A DNA stretch of 28,296 nt from positions 1 to 28,296 of IMG/VR virus record IMGVR_UViG_3300044614_000661; one strand, given 5' to 3'. Both the position numbers and the translations under genes were made by a program. Under the pieces are notes generated by a model. It worked only from the letters and a program-made list of their open reading frames with translations, was not told where the DNA came from and did not search any database. Below, piece by piece: positions 6,077 to 15,600 of the stretch (its first letter is position 1; each line of letters starts with the position of its first letter). Source of the DNA: a virus.

Positions 6077-7636
6077 ATGGAGATAGTTGAGGACAAGGCA
6101 GTCGTCTTCAGAACGCGTAACCCAGACAAGTACCAGATCATCCCCAAGCACAAGGTGCTTGACCAAGACGGCGATACCTACAAGATCGCCGTGTACTGGG
6201 GGCTCGATGAGGTGCGGGTGCTGCGCAACCTGGGGGTCAAGGATGTGCCTTCGCCCATCACACGGCGCTACAACTGGCCAGGGCGCTACAAGCCTATGGC
6301 GCACCAGATCGACACTGCATCGTTCCTGACAGTGCACCGCAAAGCCTTCGTGTTCAACGACCCGGGCACGGGCAAGACACTGTCGGCGCTGTGGGCTGCA
6401 GACTACCTGATGCAGCGTGGGCTTGTGCGGCGTGCGCTTATCTTGTGCCCGCTGTCGATCATGCACAGCGCCTGGATGGGCGACCTGAACAACTCAATCA
6501 TTCATCGCTCTGCCATCGTCGCGCACCACGCGCAAGCTGCCAAGCGCATCGAGATGATCCAGTCGGACTATGAGTTTGTGATCTGTAACTACGACGGGCT
6601 CAACCTGATCGCAGAAGAGATCAACGCAGACGGCAGGTTCGACCTCATCATCGTCGATGAGGCCAACGCATACAAGACGATGACCACAAAGCGGTGGAAG
6701 ACGCTCAAGTCGATTGTGCGCCCAGACTCGTACCTGTGGATGATGACGGGCACGCCAGCATCGCAGTCGCCCGCTGATGCGTACGGTCTGGCCAAGCTGG
6801 TCAACCCGACAGGAGTGCCGCAGTTCTTCACGGGCTGGCGCGATCAGGTCATGTACAAGCTCACGATGTTCAAGTGGGCCCCCAAGCCCACGGCCAAGGA
6901 CGATGTGTACAACGCGCTGCAGCCAGCCATACGGTTCACCAAAGAGCAGTGCTTGGACCTGCCGCCTGTGATGACGCTCACACGCGAGGCTCCGCTGACC
7001 CCACAGCAGAACAAGTACTACAACTTGCTCAAGGAGCAGATGCTGGTGCACACGGCAGGGGAGACCATCACAGCGGTCAACGCCGCTGCTGGTGTAAGCA
7101 AACTCCTACAGATCAGTTGCGGTGCGGCCTACACGGACGAGAAAGAAGTGGTCGAGTTCGATGCTGCCCCACGCCTTGGCGTCATCGAGGAGGTGCTGGA
7201 GGAGACCGAGCGCAAGGTCATCATCTTCGCCATGTTCCGCTCCAGCATCGACACCATCCACACCTACCTGACCAAGAAGGGCGTTGCTGCCGAGGTCATC
7301 CACGGCAGTGTGAGCGCGACCAAGCGCGGCGACATCATCCACAGGTTCCAGACGCAGCCCAACCCCAGGGTGCTTATCATGCAGCCGCAAGCAACGGCAC
7401 ACGGGATTACCCTTACCGCAGCCGACACGGTGGTTTTCTACGGCCCGTTGATGTCTGTTGAGCAGTACATCCAGTGCATCGCACGCGCTGATCGCAAGGG
7501 CCAGACCAGCGACAAGGTCACAGTGGTGCACATCCAGAGCTCCCCCATCGAGCGCAAGATGTTCAAGGCGCTGGCGGCCCGCGTCGATGACAACGACCTG
7601 CTCACGGCCATGTTTGAGTCGGAGATCAGATCATGA
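6077..7636 (+). CDS. SNF2-family DNA helicase/translocase, 519 aa
   Basis: Superfamily 2 ATPase with both RecA-like lobes. Walker A is DPGTGK100T, motif II is V-D194-E-A-N (DEAN in place of DEAH), motif III is T224-G-T-P, and motif VI is R470-A-D-R473-K-G-Q. The VEQYIQCIARADRKGQ pattern is typical of SNF2 proteins. At 519 residues it is a compact phage version; an N-terminal segment of about 70 residues precedes the helicase core and has no known domain. Likely roles are DNA or protein-DNA remodelling during replication or recombination. AGGAG lies upstream of the ATG. A candidate promoter follows the gene. Confidence 0.93.
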   Translation: MEIVEDKAVVFRTRNPDKYQIIPKHKVLDQDGDTYKIAVYWGLDEVRVLRNLGVKDVPSPITRRYNWPGRYKPMAHQIDTASFLTVHRKAFVFNDPGTGKTLSALWAADYLMQRGLVRRALILCPLSIMHSAWMGDLNNSIIHRSAIVAHHAQAAKRIEMIQSDYEFVICNYDGLNLIAEEINADGRFDLIIVDEANAYKTMTTKRWKTLKSIVRPDSYLWMMTGTPASQSPADAYGLAKLVNPTGVPQFFTGWRDQVMYKLTMFKWAPKPTAKDDVYNALQPAIRFTKEQCLDLPPVMTLTREAPLTPQQNKYYNLLKEQMLVHTAGETITAVNAAAGVSKLLQISCGAAYTDEKEVVEFDAAPRLGVIEEVLEETERKVIIFAMFRSSIDTIHTYLTKKGVAAEVIHGSVSATKRGDIIHRFQTQPNPRVLIMQPQATAHGITLTAADTVVFYGPLMSVEQYIQCIARADRKGQTSDKVTVVHIQSSPIERKMFKALAARVDDNDLLTAMFESEIRS

Positions 7637-7646
7637 AAGGAGGCAC

Positions 7647-7674
7647 TTGCAAAAGCCAAAAACCCGTGTAAACT
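7647..7674 (+). promoter_or_regulatory. weak candidate sigma70-type promoter before the coiled-coil gene
   Basis: TTGCAA (7647-7652) and TAAACT (7669-7674) are separated by 16 bases in the only sizeable gap (72 bases) of the early operon. Each hexamer matches four of six consensus positions. It could restart transcription for the ssDNA-binding protein and primase genes. The match is weak and may be chance. Confidence 0.25.
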
Positions 7675-7708
7675 GTCCAACGCTTGACAAAACAACAGGA
7701 GAAAGCAC

Positions 7709-8119
7709 ATGACCGACACTGAAGATGAGGTGGTCCCCATCGACCGCCTCGTGAAAATCCACACCAAGATCAAATCGCGCATCGACGCGCTGACCAAAGA
7801 GTACGACACTGCGGTGGAGCAGCTCAAGGCTCAGCAAGACGAGGTGCGCTTTGCCATCAAAGACAAGATGAAAGCCCTCGGGCTCAAGTCTGTCAACACA
7901 TCTTACGGGACGGTTTCCCTCTCGACTAAGGTGCGCTACAACACGCAGGACTGGGACTCGTTCAAGAAATTTATTCTTGAGCACCAAGTCGTCGATCTGC
8001 TGGAGAAGCGCATCGCACAGACGAACATGGCGACCTTCCTGTCAGAGAACCCGGGTGTTGTTCCACCCGGTTTGAACTCGCACACCGAGTTCGAAATTCG
8101 TGTAACCAAGTCCAAGTGA
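7709..8119 (+). CDS. coiled-coil phage protein, Gp157-like architecture, 136 aa
   Basis: Residues about 10-58 form a charged coiled coil (IKSRIDALTKEYDTAVEQLK). They are followed by a beta-rich part with GLKSVNTSYGTVSLS and a C-terminal domain ending in a beta strand. This layout resembles siphovirus Gp157 and similar phage proteins found beside ssDNA-binding and recombination genes; Gp157 itself has been linked to phage resistance. The resemblance is in architecture, not proven homology. CAGGAGAAAG precedes the ATG. It directly precedes the ssDNA-binding protein gene, suggesting a shared role in handling single-stranded DNA. Confidence 0.65.
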   Translation: MTDTEDEVVPIDRLVKIHTKIKSRIDALTKEYDTAVEQLKAQQDEVRFAIKDKMKALGLKSVNTSYGTVSLSTKVRYNTQDWDSFKKFILEHQVVDLLEKRIAQTNMATFLSENPGVVPPGLNSHTEFEIRVTKSK

Positions 8120-8126
8120 GTTAACC

Positions 8127-9101
8127 ATGAGCAATATCACGCTTTTTAACGCCTCCAATGTCCCCGCCTTCGCTCGCAACAACGAGCTGTCTGAAACTGC
8201 CAAAGCCCTGACGGGCGGCGGCGCTGGTGCCTCGACCAAACGCATCTCCATCAAGGGCGGCGTGTTTCGCCTTGTCTCTGGTGGCAAAGAGATCGCGTCG
8301 ATTGATGACCGCCACCTCGATGTGGTTGTCGTCAAGGCAGCGCCCAAAGTCAGCCGCATCTTCTACGCAGGTGCGTACGACCCAGACAAGATCGCCGGTC
8401 CCGACTGCTGGAGCAACGACGGCGAGAAGCCCGACGCTTCGATCAAAGAGCCGCAGAACAAGACCTGTATGGGTTGCCCCCAGAACGAAGCAGGGTCGGG
8501 CAACGGCAACAGCCGCGCCTGCCGCTTCCAACAGCGCCTTGCTGTTGTGCTGGCCAACAACCCCGAGGGTGATGTGCTGCAGCTTACGCTGCCCGCAACG
8601 TCGATCTTCGGCAAGGAAGATGGCGACAAGCGCCCGCTGCAAGCGTACGCACGGTTCCTAGCTGCGCAGACCCCGCCGGTCAACCCCGAGCAGATCGTCA
8701 CCCGCATGAAGTTCGACACCAAGGCCGAGAGCCCCAAGCTGTTCTTCACGCCCGTGCGCTGGTTGGAGGATGCCGAGTACGAGTCTGTCACGCGGCAGGC
8801 TGAGAGCGACGATGCCAAGCGTGCGGTGGTCATGACGGTGGCCCAGGCCGATGGGGTCAAGCCCAAGGCAGCGCCGATGGATATCCCTGGCAAGCCGACG
8901 CAGGCCAAGGCCGCGCCCAAGGTCGATGCTGAAGACGACGAGGACGAAGCCCCAGCGCTCAAGGCCAAAGCCCCCAAGGCCAAGCCGGTGGCGTCTGAGG
9001 ACGACGAGCCAGAGGTGCGCAAGGCTCCGTCCAAGGAGACCGCTGTCCCCGCCAAGAAGTCCAAGCTCGCTGATATTGTCAGCGACTGGGACGACGAGTG
9101 A
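8127..9101 (+). CDS. probable single-stranded DNA-binding protein, 324 aa
   Basis: The N-terminal 220 residues form a beta-rich domain interrupted by a Cys loop (C94, C114-x-x-C117, C132) that probably binds zinc. The remaining 100 residues are a low-complexity linker rich in Lys, Ala, Pro and Asp/Glu that ends in the acidic tip DIVSDWDDE. A folded DNA-binding core plus a flexible linker plus an acidic tip is the hallmark of phage and bacterial SSBs, and the zinc loop recalls gp32-like proteins. Position between a Gp157-like gene and the primase-helicase supports it. No residue proves DNA binding, so the call rests on architecture and context. High expression is expected. Confidence 0.72.
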   Translation: MSNITLFNASNVPAFARNNELSETAKALTGGGAGASTKRISIKGGVFRLVSGGKEIASIDDRHLDVVVVKAAPKVSRIFYAGAYDPDKIAGPDCWSNDGEKPDASIKEPQNKTCMGCPQNEAGSGNGNSRACRFQQRLAVVLANNPEGDVLQLTLPATSIFGKEDGDKRPLQAYARFLAAQTPPVNPEQIVTRMKFDTKAESPKLFFTPVRWLEDAEYESVTRQAESDDAKRAVVMTVAQADGVKPKAAPMDIPGKPTQAKAAPKVDAEDDEDEAPALKAKAPKAKPVASEDDEPEVRKAPSKETAVPAKKSKLADIVSDWDDE

Positions 9102-9107
9102 TCTACA

Positions 9108-9127
9108 GGGGCGGCGCAAGCCGCCCC
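9108..9127 (+). terminator. GCAA-loop hairpin after the ssDNA-binding protein gene
   Basis: A perfect 8-bp GC-only stem (GGGGCGGC / GCCGCCCC) closes a GCAA tetraloop, six bases after the stop codon of the SSB-like gene. No T-tract follows, so it is not a standard intrinsic terminator. It may attenuate transcription, block 3' exonucleases to stabilise the upstream mRNA, or limit ribosome access to the next ATG at 9136, which lacks a Shine-Dalgarno sequence. Confidence 0.55.
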
Positions 9128-9135
9128 CCAACACA

Positions 9136-9414
9136 ATGTCTTATTCGCAAAAAACAATCGACGCTGTCCTAGCAGCGCCCAAGACCCCGGGCAACCAGCT
9201 CGGGCGATGGGCCATCCACCTTGACTTTCCCGTGACCAGAATCGCGCAAGCACTTGGCGTCACCCGGCAGACCGTGTACAACTGGTTCATGGGCAAAGAC
9301 GTTTTCGTCGCGTATCAAAATCGCGTGGAGTTGCTACTAACAATCATGAAGTCCTCACGCACCGCTGATGAGGCATGGAGAAAAATATGTCACGAGTACA
9401 ACTTGCCAACATGA
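9136..9414 (+). CDS. helix-turn-helix DNA-binding protein, 92 aa
   Basis: A helix-turn-helix is visible at residues 32-53 (VTRIAQALGVTRQTVYNWF), typical of Cro/XRE-like phage regulators. The rest is helical. The frame is open upstream through the SSB gene, but ATG 9136 is the first start after it. There is no Shine-Dalgarno sequence; a C-run from the preceding hairpin occupies that place, so translation may be low or regulated. A role as a repressor of early genes or as a replication-initiation factor is inferred. No paired divergent repressor gene is present in the window, so a lysogeny switch is not supported here. Confidence 0.75.
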   Translation: MSYSQKTIDAVLAAPKTPGNQLGRWAIHLDFPVTRIAQALGVTRQTVYNWFMGKDVFVAYQNRVELLLTIMKSSRTADEAWRKICHEYNLPT

Positions 9415-9548
9415 CAGACGAGGAGCTCCTGCGCTACGCGTACATGGAGAACGACGATGCCCTGGTGCAAGAGATGTGCGCACGCATTGCCCGACTGCTC
9501 GATGAGAATGCCGAGCTCAAAGTACAACTGAAAAGCCAAACCCACTAA
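9387..9548 (+). CDS. small acidic leucine-zipper-like protein, 53 aa
   Basis: Open frame overlapping the end of the HTH gene. It encodes MSRVQLANMTDEELLRYAYM, then an acidic stretch and a helix ARIARLLDENAELKVQL with leucines at heptad spacing. GGAG at 9377-9380 suits the ATG at 9387. A second ATG at 9411 makes an ATGA overlap with the HTH stop and would give 45 residues, so the start is uncertain. Similar short 'TDEELL' proteins are common in phages and have no known function. Confidence 0.55.
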   Translation: MSRVQLANMTDEELLRYAYMENDDALVQEMCARIARLLDENAELKVQLKSQTH

Positions 9549-9568
9549 CCCCAGCGCCAAGGAGCCTT

Positions 9569-12529
9569 ATGACACCGCTTGAGTTTCTAGCGGAGGTTCT
9601 GCCGTCGCCGGGTAACGGGTTTTACTGCGCGGCTGAGCTTACAAACAAGAAGTCACACGTTTATGGGGAGACGTTAGAAGAGATCATGCCCGCCATTGAG
9701 AAGTGGGCAAAGCAGGGCTACGACACATATTTCGCGCTGGGCACGTTTGGCACGAACAAGGACCGCACCAAGGAGAACATGCATGCCAGCCAAGTGCTGG
9801 CCGTAGACCTTGACTGCAACCACCCCAAGGATATCCCCGACGAGAACGGCGTCATCAAGACCAAGTCGTACCCCAGCGCCAAGGCTGCCGCTGCTGCACT
9901 GCACAAATTCTGCGAAGACTCCGGGCTGTCGTCCATAGGCGACCCCTGGCTCGTCCACTCAGGCGGCGGCATACACGCATACTGGCCGCTCACGGACATG
10001 ATGTACAAGGAGGACTGGTTCCCCCTGGCCAAGCGGTTCAAGGAGATGTGCTTCAAGCACGGGTTGCAGATCGACGCGGCTGTGACGGGCGATGCCTCCC
10101 GCGTGCTGCGCGTGTTCGACACGACCAATACCGGCATCAAGAACGGCAAAGCCGTACGCGGCGCAACCAAGGTGCGGTTCATATCCCAGGGCGACCGCTT
10201 CGCCGTGGACGACATCGATGCTGTGCTGACAGCCCAGGGGTTCGGCAAGGACTTTGTACGCCCCCGTCCCTCAAGCGCCCTGGCCCTGCCCGGGCAGAGG
10301 CCGACCAGTGTCAACCCTCTTTCTGCAACAGCGCAGGCCATCATCGGCAACAGCGTCACGCGGTTCAAAAAAATCCTGCTCAAGACCAAAGACGGCAGCG
10401 GCTGCGGTCAGCTCAAGCACTACGTGGAGAACGCAGCCGAGGATGGCATGGAGCCGCTGTGGCGTGGCCTGCTCAGTTGGGCCAAGGTCTGCGTCGATGG
10501 TGACAAGGCTGCGGTCTGGCTCAGCGACCTGCACCCGTACGATCATGACCGGATGCACCGCAAACTCGCTGAGATCAAAGGCCCGTACTCGTGCGAAGCG
10601 ATGGACGATGCCAACCCCGGCGTGTGCGGCGGCTGCCCGCACCGTGGCAAATTCACCAACCCGTTGGGCTGGGGCCGCGAGATCAACGCGGTCACCGAAG
10701 CTACGCAGATTGAAGTCCAAGTCGAAGACGCGCCAGCACAGAAACTCTACCGCCCCGAGCCACCACGCGGCTACGCGTTTGGCAGGTACGGCGGGGTGTT
10801 CATCGAGAAGGAAGAAGAGGATGGCGACGGCAACACGATAAAGCGCCAGCACATGCTGCTGCCCTACGACCTGTTTCCCGTGGACATTCTGAACAACAAC
10901 GGCGTGCACGAGGTCCACATGCTGGCCGTGCGCAAGGAAAAGATACAGGAGGTGCTTGTCCCCCAGAAAAGCATCGCAGCCAGAGACGACACGCTCAAGC
11001 ACTTGGCCAGCCAAAACATCTTGGCCGCGTTCGGCTCGGGCAATGACAAGAACCTTTACGAATACGTACGCGCAAGCGTGGAAAAAATGAGTACCGAAAA
11101 ACTACCCGTAGTGATCCCCAGCGCCTACGGCTGGCAGGATGACGACAGCTTCGTGTTCAACAGCGCCATCTACAAGGCCGGTGCCGAGCCCGTGCCCGTG
11201 CCTATCCCGGGGCTGGAGAACATCGTCAACAACACCAAGCCCACCGGCTCGCTCGATGCGTGGAAAGAAGTCATCAACATGATGGTGCGCCGCAAGCTGT
11301 GGAAGCACCTGACGGCGTTTCTGGCTGGCATGTCGTCACCCCTGATGCGCTTCACGGGCCTGTTCGGCGTCACCATGCACTGTGCCTCGGCCGAGTCGGG
11401 TACTGGCAAGTCGCTGGCGCTGGACACAGCCGCCTCCATCTGGGGCCACCCGATCCACTACCGCACAGGCTCTGGCACATCAGCCGTGGCCATGCAGCAG
11501 CGCCTGGGACACCTGCGCAGCCTGCCGCTTGTCACCGACGAGATCACGACCAACAACCGCAACGACTTTGAGTGGTTCCCTGCCTTCCTCTTCAGTATGT
11601 CCGAGGGACGCGGCAAAGAGCGGATGGAGTCGGGCACCAACCGCGAGCGGTTGAACCTGTCTACCTGGGCAGCGTTTGCGCTGATGTCATCGAACCGGCC
11701 AGCCGTGGACTACCTGACAAGCGTGCGGCAGCACTCATCTGAGGGCGAGTTGCGCCGCCTCATCGAGATTTCGATGGACGAGAAGCTGCACTGGGACGCC
11801 GCTGAGATCGAGATCATCAAGTCCTTGCAGCACAACTACGCCGTTGCTGGTGATGTGCTGAGCCGCTACTTCGTCAACAATCTGGACTACATCAGCAAGC
11901 TCGTGCCCAAGACCGTGGCGCAGATGTACAAGGAGTTCAACGCCCCCAACGATGAGCGGTTCTGGATGGCCGGTGCCGGGGTCATAGTCGCTGCTGGCAT
12001 CCTGTGCAACAGCCAGCACACGGGGCTTGCCGACATCCCGCTGCAAGAGATCATCAAGGTGCTCAACGACACGTTCGTGAGCCAGCGCCAGAGCATCGTG
12101 AGCGGCAAGCGCACCGCCGAGGATGTGCTCAACGCCTACATTCAGGAGTACCAGGGCAAGTTTGTGGTGGTCAAGTTTGGCGAGAAGACCGGCGTCCTGG
12201 CGGCGTTCAGTGACGGCTCCATCGTTGGCAAGAACACCACACGCGCTGAGATCATGGGCCGCGTCGAGCACGGCGTCGGTGGTGGCGGCGTGGACTTCTA
12301 CATCGAGGAGCGGCTGCTGCGGGCGTACTGCTCGGCCATGAGCTTTAGCTACAACACCTTCCGCGAGCAGATATCCAAGCAGTTCATCACCAGCTTCATG
12401 CAGCGCAAGGACATGATGGCCAAGACGGACGGGCCGCCCATGCGGGTCAACGCCGTCAAGATCACACGACGCGCCGACGACATAGACGATGTCATCCTAC
12501 AGCCGCTTGTTCCCGTGGCGATCCGTTGA
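9569..12529 (+). CDS. primase-polymerase-like / DUF927 ATPase fusion, 986 aa
   Basis: Likely the replicative primase-helicase. Residues about 1-220 look like an archaeo-eukaryotic primase/RepB-type domain: D80-L-D82 (metal), SGGGIH136AYW, and D175ASRVLR181 are the three expected motifs. A putative zinc knuckle follows (C342, C353-G-G-C356, H358). Residues about 430-850 match the DUF927 pattern, including the GWQDDDSFVF strand, Walker A ESGTGK614S, Walker B D657-E658 and a downstream R-rich GELRRLIE segment. Primase plus P-loop motor in one chain is a known design of phage and plasmid replication proteins. It ends the early operon apart from one small gene. AAGGAG lies close upstream. Helicase activity and polarity are inferred. 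Confidence 0.85.
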   Translation: MTPLEFLAEVLPSPGNGFYCAAELTNKKSHVYGETLEEIMPAIEKWAKQGYDTYFALGTFGTNKDRTKENMHASQVLAVDLDCNHPKDIPDENGVIKTKSYPSAKAAAAALHKFCEDSGLSSIGDPWLVHSGGGIHAYWPLTDMMYKEDWFPLAKRFKEMCFKHGLQIDAAVTGDASRVLRVFDTTNTGIKNGKAVRGATKVRFISQGDRFAVDDIDAVLTAQGFGKDFVRPRPSSALALPGQRPTSVNPLSATAQAIIGNSVTRFKKILLKTKDGSGCGQLKHYVENAAEDGMEPLWRGLLSWAKVCVDGDKAAVWLSDLHPYDHDRMHRKLAEIKGPYSCEAMDDANPGVCGGCPHRGKFTNPLGWGREINAVTEATQIEVQVEDAPAQKLYRPEPPRGYAFGRYGGVFIEKEEEDGDGNTIKRQHMLLPYDLFPVDILNNNGVHEVHMLAVRKEKIQEVLVPQKSIAARDDTLKHLASQNILAAFGSGNDKNLYEYVRASVEKMSTEKLPVVIPSAYGWQDDDSFVFNSAIYKAGAEPVPVPIPGLENIVNNTKPTGSLDAWKEVINMMVRRKLWKHLTAFLAGMSSPLMRFTGLFGVTMHCASAESGTGKSLALDTAASIWGHPIHYRTGSGTSAVAMQQRLGHLRSLPLVTDEITTNNRNDFEWFPAFLFSMSEGRGKERMESGTNRERLNLSTWAAFALMSSNRPAVDYLTSVRQHSSEGELRRLIEISMDEKLHWDAAEIEIIKSLQHNYAVAGDVLSRYFVNNLDYISKLVPKTVAQMYKEFNAPNDERFWMAGAGVIVAAGILCNSQHTGLADIPLQEIIKVLNDTFVSQRQSIVSGKRTAEDVLNAYIQEYQGKFVVVKFGEKTGVLAAFSDGSIVGKNTTRAEIMGRVEHGVGGGGVDFYIEERLLRAYCSAMSFSYNTFREQISKQFITSFMQRKDMMAKTDGPPMRVNAVKITRRADDIDDVILQPLVPVAIR

Positions 12530-12698
12530 CCGTAAGCACGGGTTCTTTGTGCCCTGCCTGAACACAGAAGAAGTGCGGCAAGCAGGGCTCAAGGAAGCCC
12601 TGCGCTGCCGTGTCTTCGACGCCCAAGCCAGTACCCGCATCAGGAACGGCAGGCTTGGGGTGTGGTTCTATCGGGCTACCTCAAAGGGAGAACGATAG
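12489..12698 (+). CDS. hypothetical conserved phage protein, 69 aa
   Basis: The segment HGFFVPCLNTEEVRQAG, continuing to GRLGVWFYR, is a pattern I recognise from small phage proteins of unknown function that are compact and mixed alpha/beta. The listed ATG overlaps the primase-helicase gene by 41 bases and has no clear ribosome site; TTG at 12507 is an alternative, and the conserved part begins near residue 16. The gene ends inside the 3' end of the giant virion gene on the other strand (18-base overlap). An 8-bp stem lies in its coding region at 12582-12603. Confidence 0.6.
   Translation: MSSYSRLFPWRSVDRKHGFFVPCLNTEEVRQAGLKEALRCRVFDAQASTRIRNGRLGVWFYRATSKGER
12582..12603. terminator. inverted repeat near the convergent operon junction
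   Basis: GCAGGGCT and AGCCCTGC form an 8-bp perfect stem with a six-base loop, about 90 bases before the overlapping tails of the two opposing operons. There is no T-run on either strand. It is the only candidate structure for stopping convergent transcription, but it lies in coding sequence and may be incidental. Confidence 0.25.
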
Positions 12699-15600
12699 CT
12701 GCACGGTCTTGTCGGCTACGTCCCTGATCTCTTTGGCCACCGCGATCTTGAGCTTGCGGATTTGATCGAGCTGCTTGCGCTTTTCTTCTGGTGACAGGTC
12801 CGACGCCTGGATGGCCCGCTCAGCCGCAACCAACTGGTTCATGTTGGACTTGAACTCCTTGGCCAGCTCTGCTTGTAGGAACTCGTTACCCCGGCGCTGC
12901 AGCAGCGCCTTGGCCTCGGCCATGCGGCCTTCTTCCACAAGCTTCTCGTAGGTACGCTCGACCTTCTGCGCGTCGTTCATGCGCTCGTACATGCTGTTGG
13001 TGATACCGCCTGCGTCGTTGGGCTGGAACGCCCCGCCCACAATCGGGTACTCCGACAGCCGTTTGACGGCTTTCTCCGGGGACTCGCCGGGAGGCACGCC
13101 CACACTGAGCGCATGCAGGAACGCCAGCCCCACCGTGCCCGTGTAGCCGCGCACCAAGTTCTCAAAGACGATGGGTGATGTGCCCGTCACTTGGCCAATG
13201 AGCTTGGACATCTCGGCGGTGTTGTTGCGGAACTGCTCCTCGGGCAACAACCCCTTCTCCCGCGCAGACAGGATGTCGCGCCCTGTGTAGAACGACTTGC
13301 CCAACCCCGCCTCGATGGCGGGCTTCATGGCCTGCGGGATGCCGTAGCTGGAGCCGCCAGGGATAGTCTGCAGCACGATCTGCTTGAACGCCTTGACCGC
13401 CTGCTCGCCGCCATGATCGTCAAGCATAGAGTTGACCAACGCCTCGGGCAGCGCCTTGAAGATGTAGCCAATCTCAAACGGGATGGGCACACGGATCGGC
13501 TCATCAACGCCAGGGATGCGCACAAACCACTTGCCGTACTTCTGGTCAGCCTCAGCGTTCTTGTACGCCTCGTCGTCCTGCATCATGATCGCGTAGACGA
13601 TGGATGCCGCCGCCATCATGCCGCCTCGCTGCAACAGCTTCTGGCGAATCTTGAGCTTGTCGTTAAAAATCATCTGCCCCGTCATCGCCTTGTACAGCAC
13701 GTTCAAGCCCTGAATCTGGGCGTTGAAGAACGGGATCAGCGCGTTGGCAATGTGGATGCTGGGGCTGGCACCGCGCTTGTTGAAGTTCATGGACTCCAGC
13801 GCCAGGAGCGTGGCCTCCATCTCCGACATGCCCTGCTCGATGTAGCTGTTGTACTGGGCCCGGCGAGTCAGGGAGTCCGCCGACATTGCCACTGCCTCTG
13901 CTTTGGCCAGCAGGTTCATCCAGCCGGGCTTGCCGTCCGCAATACCACGCAGGATCATGGCCATGTCGTCTGCGCCGCCAGTAAACTGCTGGCCCCCGGT
14001 GATGCCCCGGCGCTCCAGGGTTTCTGCAGCCGGTTTGCCAATCTGCCTGAGCGCACCCAACACAGGCGTGAAGTTGGCACCAGCGGCTATGGGCGCGGCC
14101 AAGGAGTCGCGGAACAACTGGTTGGCAACGTACATCGGAGACAGCGTCACGCCCTTGCGCAGAAGCTGCGCTGGGATGGCCAGCGCCCGGAACAGGAACG
14201 GCATCTGTGTCGGGATGCCCTCCATGCCCTTTACCAGAATATCGGCTGGAACGCCCGTATCAAATTCCTTATTGCCGATTTTGACCTTCTCCGTGGCCAG
14301 CACGGCGTAGCGGTCCTCCCCGTCCACCTTGAACTGAACAACGTCCGGGCCCGCTGCTTTGCGCACCAGCTTGGCGGCGCTCAGGTCAAGCAGCTCAAAC
14401 ACCGCGTTCTTGGTGGCAAGGTTGCGCATGCCCATGTCGATGAGCATGTTGGTGTTCTGCACCGAGCTGGTCATGAAGTCCAAGATCGGTTGATCGCCGC
14501 CAACCAGCTCCTGCAAGTAGGGTTGCTCCTTGATTGAGCCGATCCTGATGGGGGTCTCGTTGCCGATCAACAACTCGGCAACGCCGTTGCGTTCCCGGTA
14601 GAACGGGATGTAATCGTTCTCAGCCAGCAGACGCGTAGCAGTCCGTTTAGACAGCGCCCCGGTCTCCACAACGAAATTGATCAGGTTGCGGTTGTACTCG
14701 TTGTACTCGCCGCGTGCCTTGTCGAATATAGCTTTGAGCTCGGGGTTGCCATTGACCACGCTAAGCGCACTGTCCAGATCAGCGCGGGTGACACCCTCGC
14801 CAAAGTTGAGTGACTCAAACCCTTTGTTGTCGGCACGAATCCCGGCCATGTATGCAGTGAACAGGCGGTTGACAGCTTCGCCGTTGCCCACCATCGGGCT
14901 GGCATCCCTGAGCGTCTCCACCACACCCTTGATGCTCGGCCCTTCCTGGGCCTCGATCACACGCTCGACCTTGCCGTCCTTGCGCGTCTTCTCCGCAATG
15001 ACAGGCGCTCCGGTGCCCACGGCTTGCGACACCATGTTCATACGTTGGTCGTACATGCGCAGGTAGTAGATCATCTGCGAGCCTTGCAGCTCTGGCATGT
15101 ACTTGCGCAGCCGCTCATACCCAGCGAAACGGTCCACCAGTTGGGTCTCAAGGCCGAGGAATCCGCCAGAGGCGGCACGCACACGCTCGTTGACGCCGCG
15201 CTGCTTGGTCACAAACGGGTCGAGCTTGCCAACCGCATCCTTCATTTCAGAGGAAGCAAACTCCGGCTTGCGCATGGACAGCCGCTCTGTTGTAGCCCTT
15301 GTCGGACGAGGCACAGTCAGCATCAGCGCGTCTGCTGCAGCCAGCGTAGCCTCCAGCATGGTGGACGGCGTATCGACCCCAATGGTCCTGAGTATGCTGT
15401 TCTTGAACGCTGTCCACATGTTTTTCAGCGTCCACTTCTTGCCCTGCATGTACCGTTGTACTGCGGGGTCAGACAGCGCATCCGACACAAACTCGCTCAA
15501 ACTCTCCTTGGCGTTGTCGTTAGGCGCAGCCGCATCGGCAGCGTAAGCCTCATACAACGCTTTGAGTTCCCGCTTGGCATTGAGCTGCGTTTTTGTAAGC

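Noticed and set aside
7684-7689. Exact TTGACA as a -35 box
   Set aside because: At the proper spacing the sequence runs into the ribosome site and start codon, with no -10 element.
9136-9414. Lysogeny repressor
   Set aside because: Only a single HTH gene within the early operon; no divergent partner, integrase or attachment site seen in the window.
10271-11014. 247-residue - strand open frame in the primase-helicase gene
   Set aside because: Shadow frame; the + strand gene shows clear primase and P-loop motifs.
13191-14537. 448-residue open frame on the + strand inside the giant gene
   Set aside because: Antisense to the LPD38-like region; no ribosome site and no recognisable motif.
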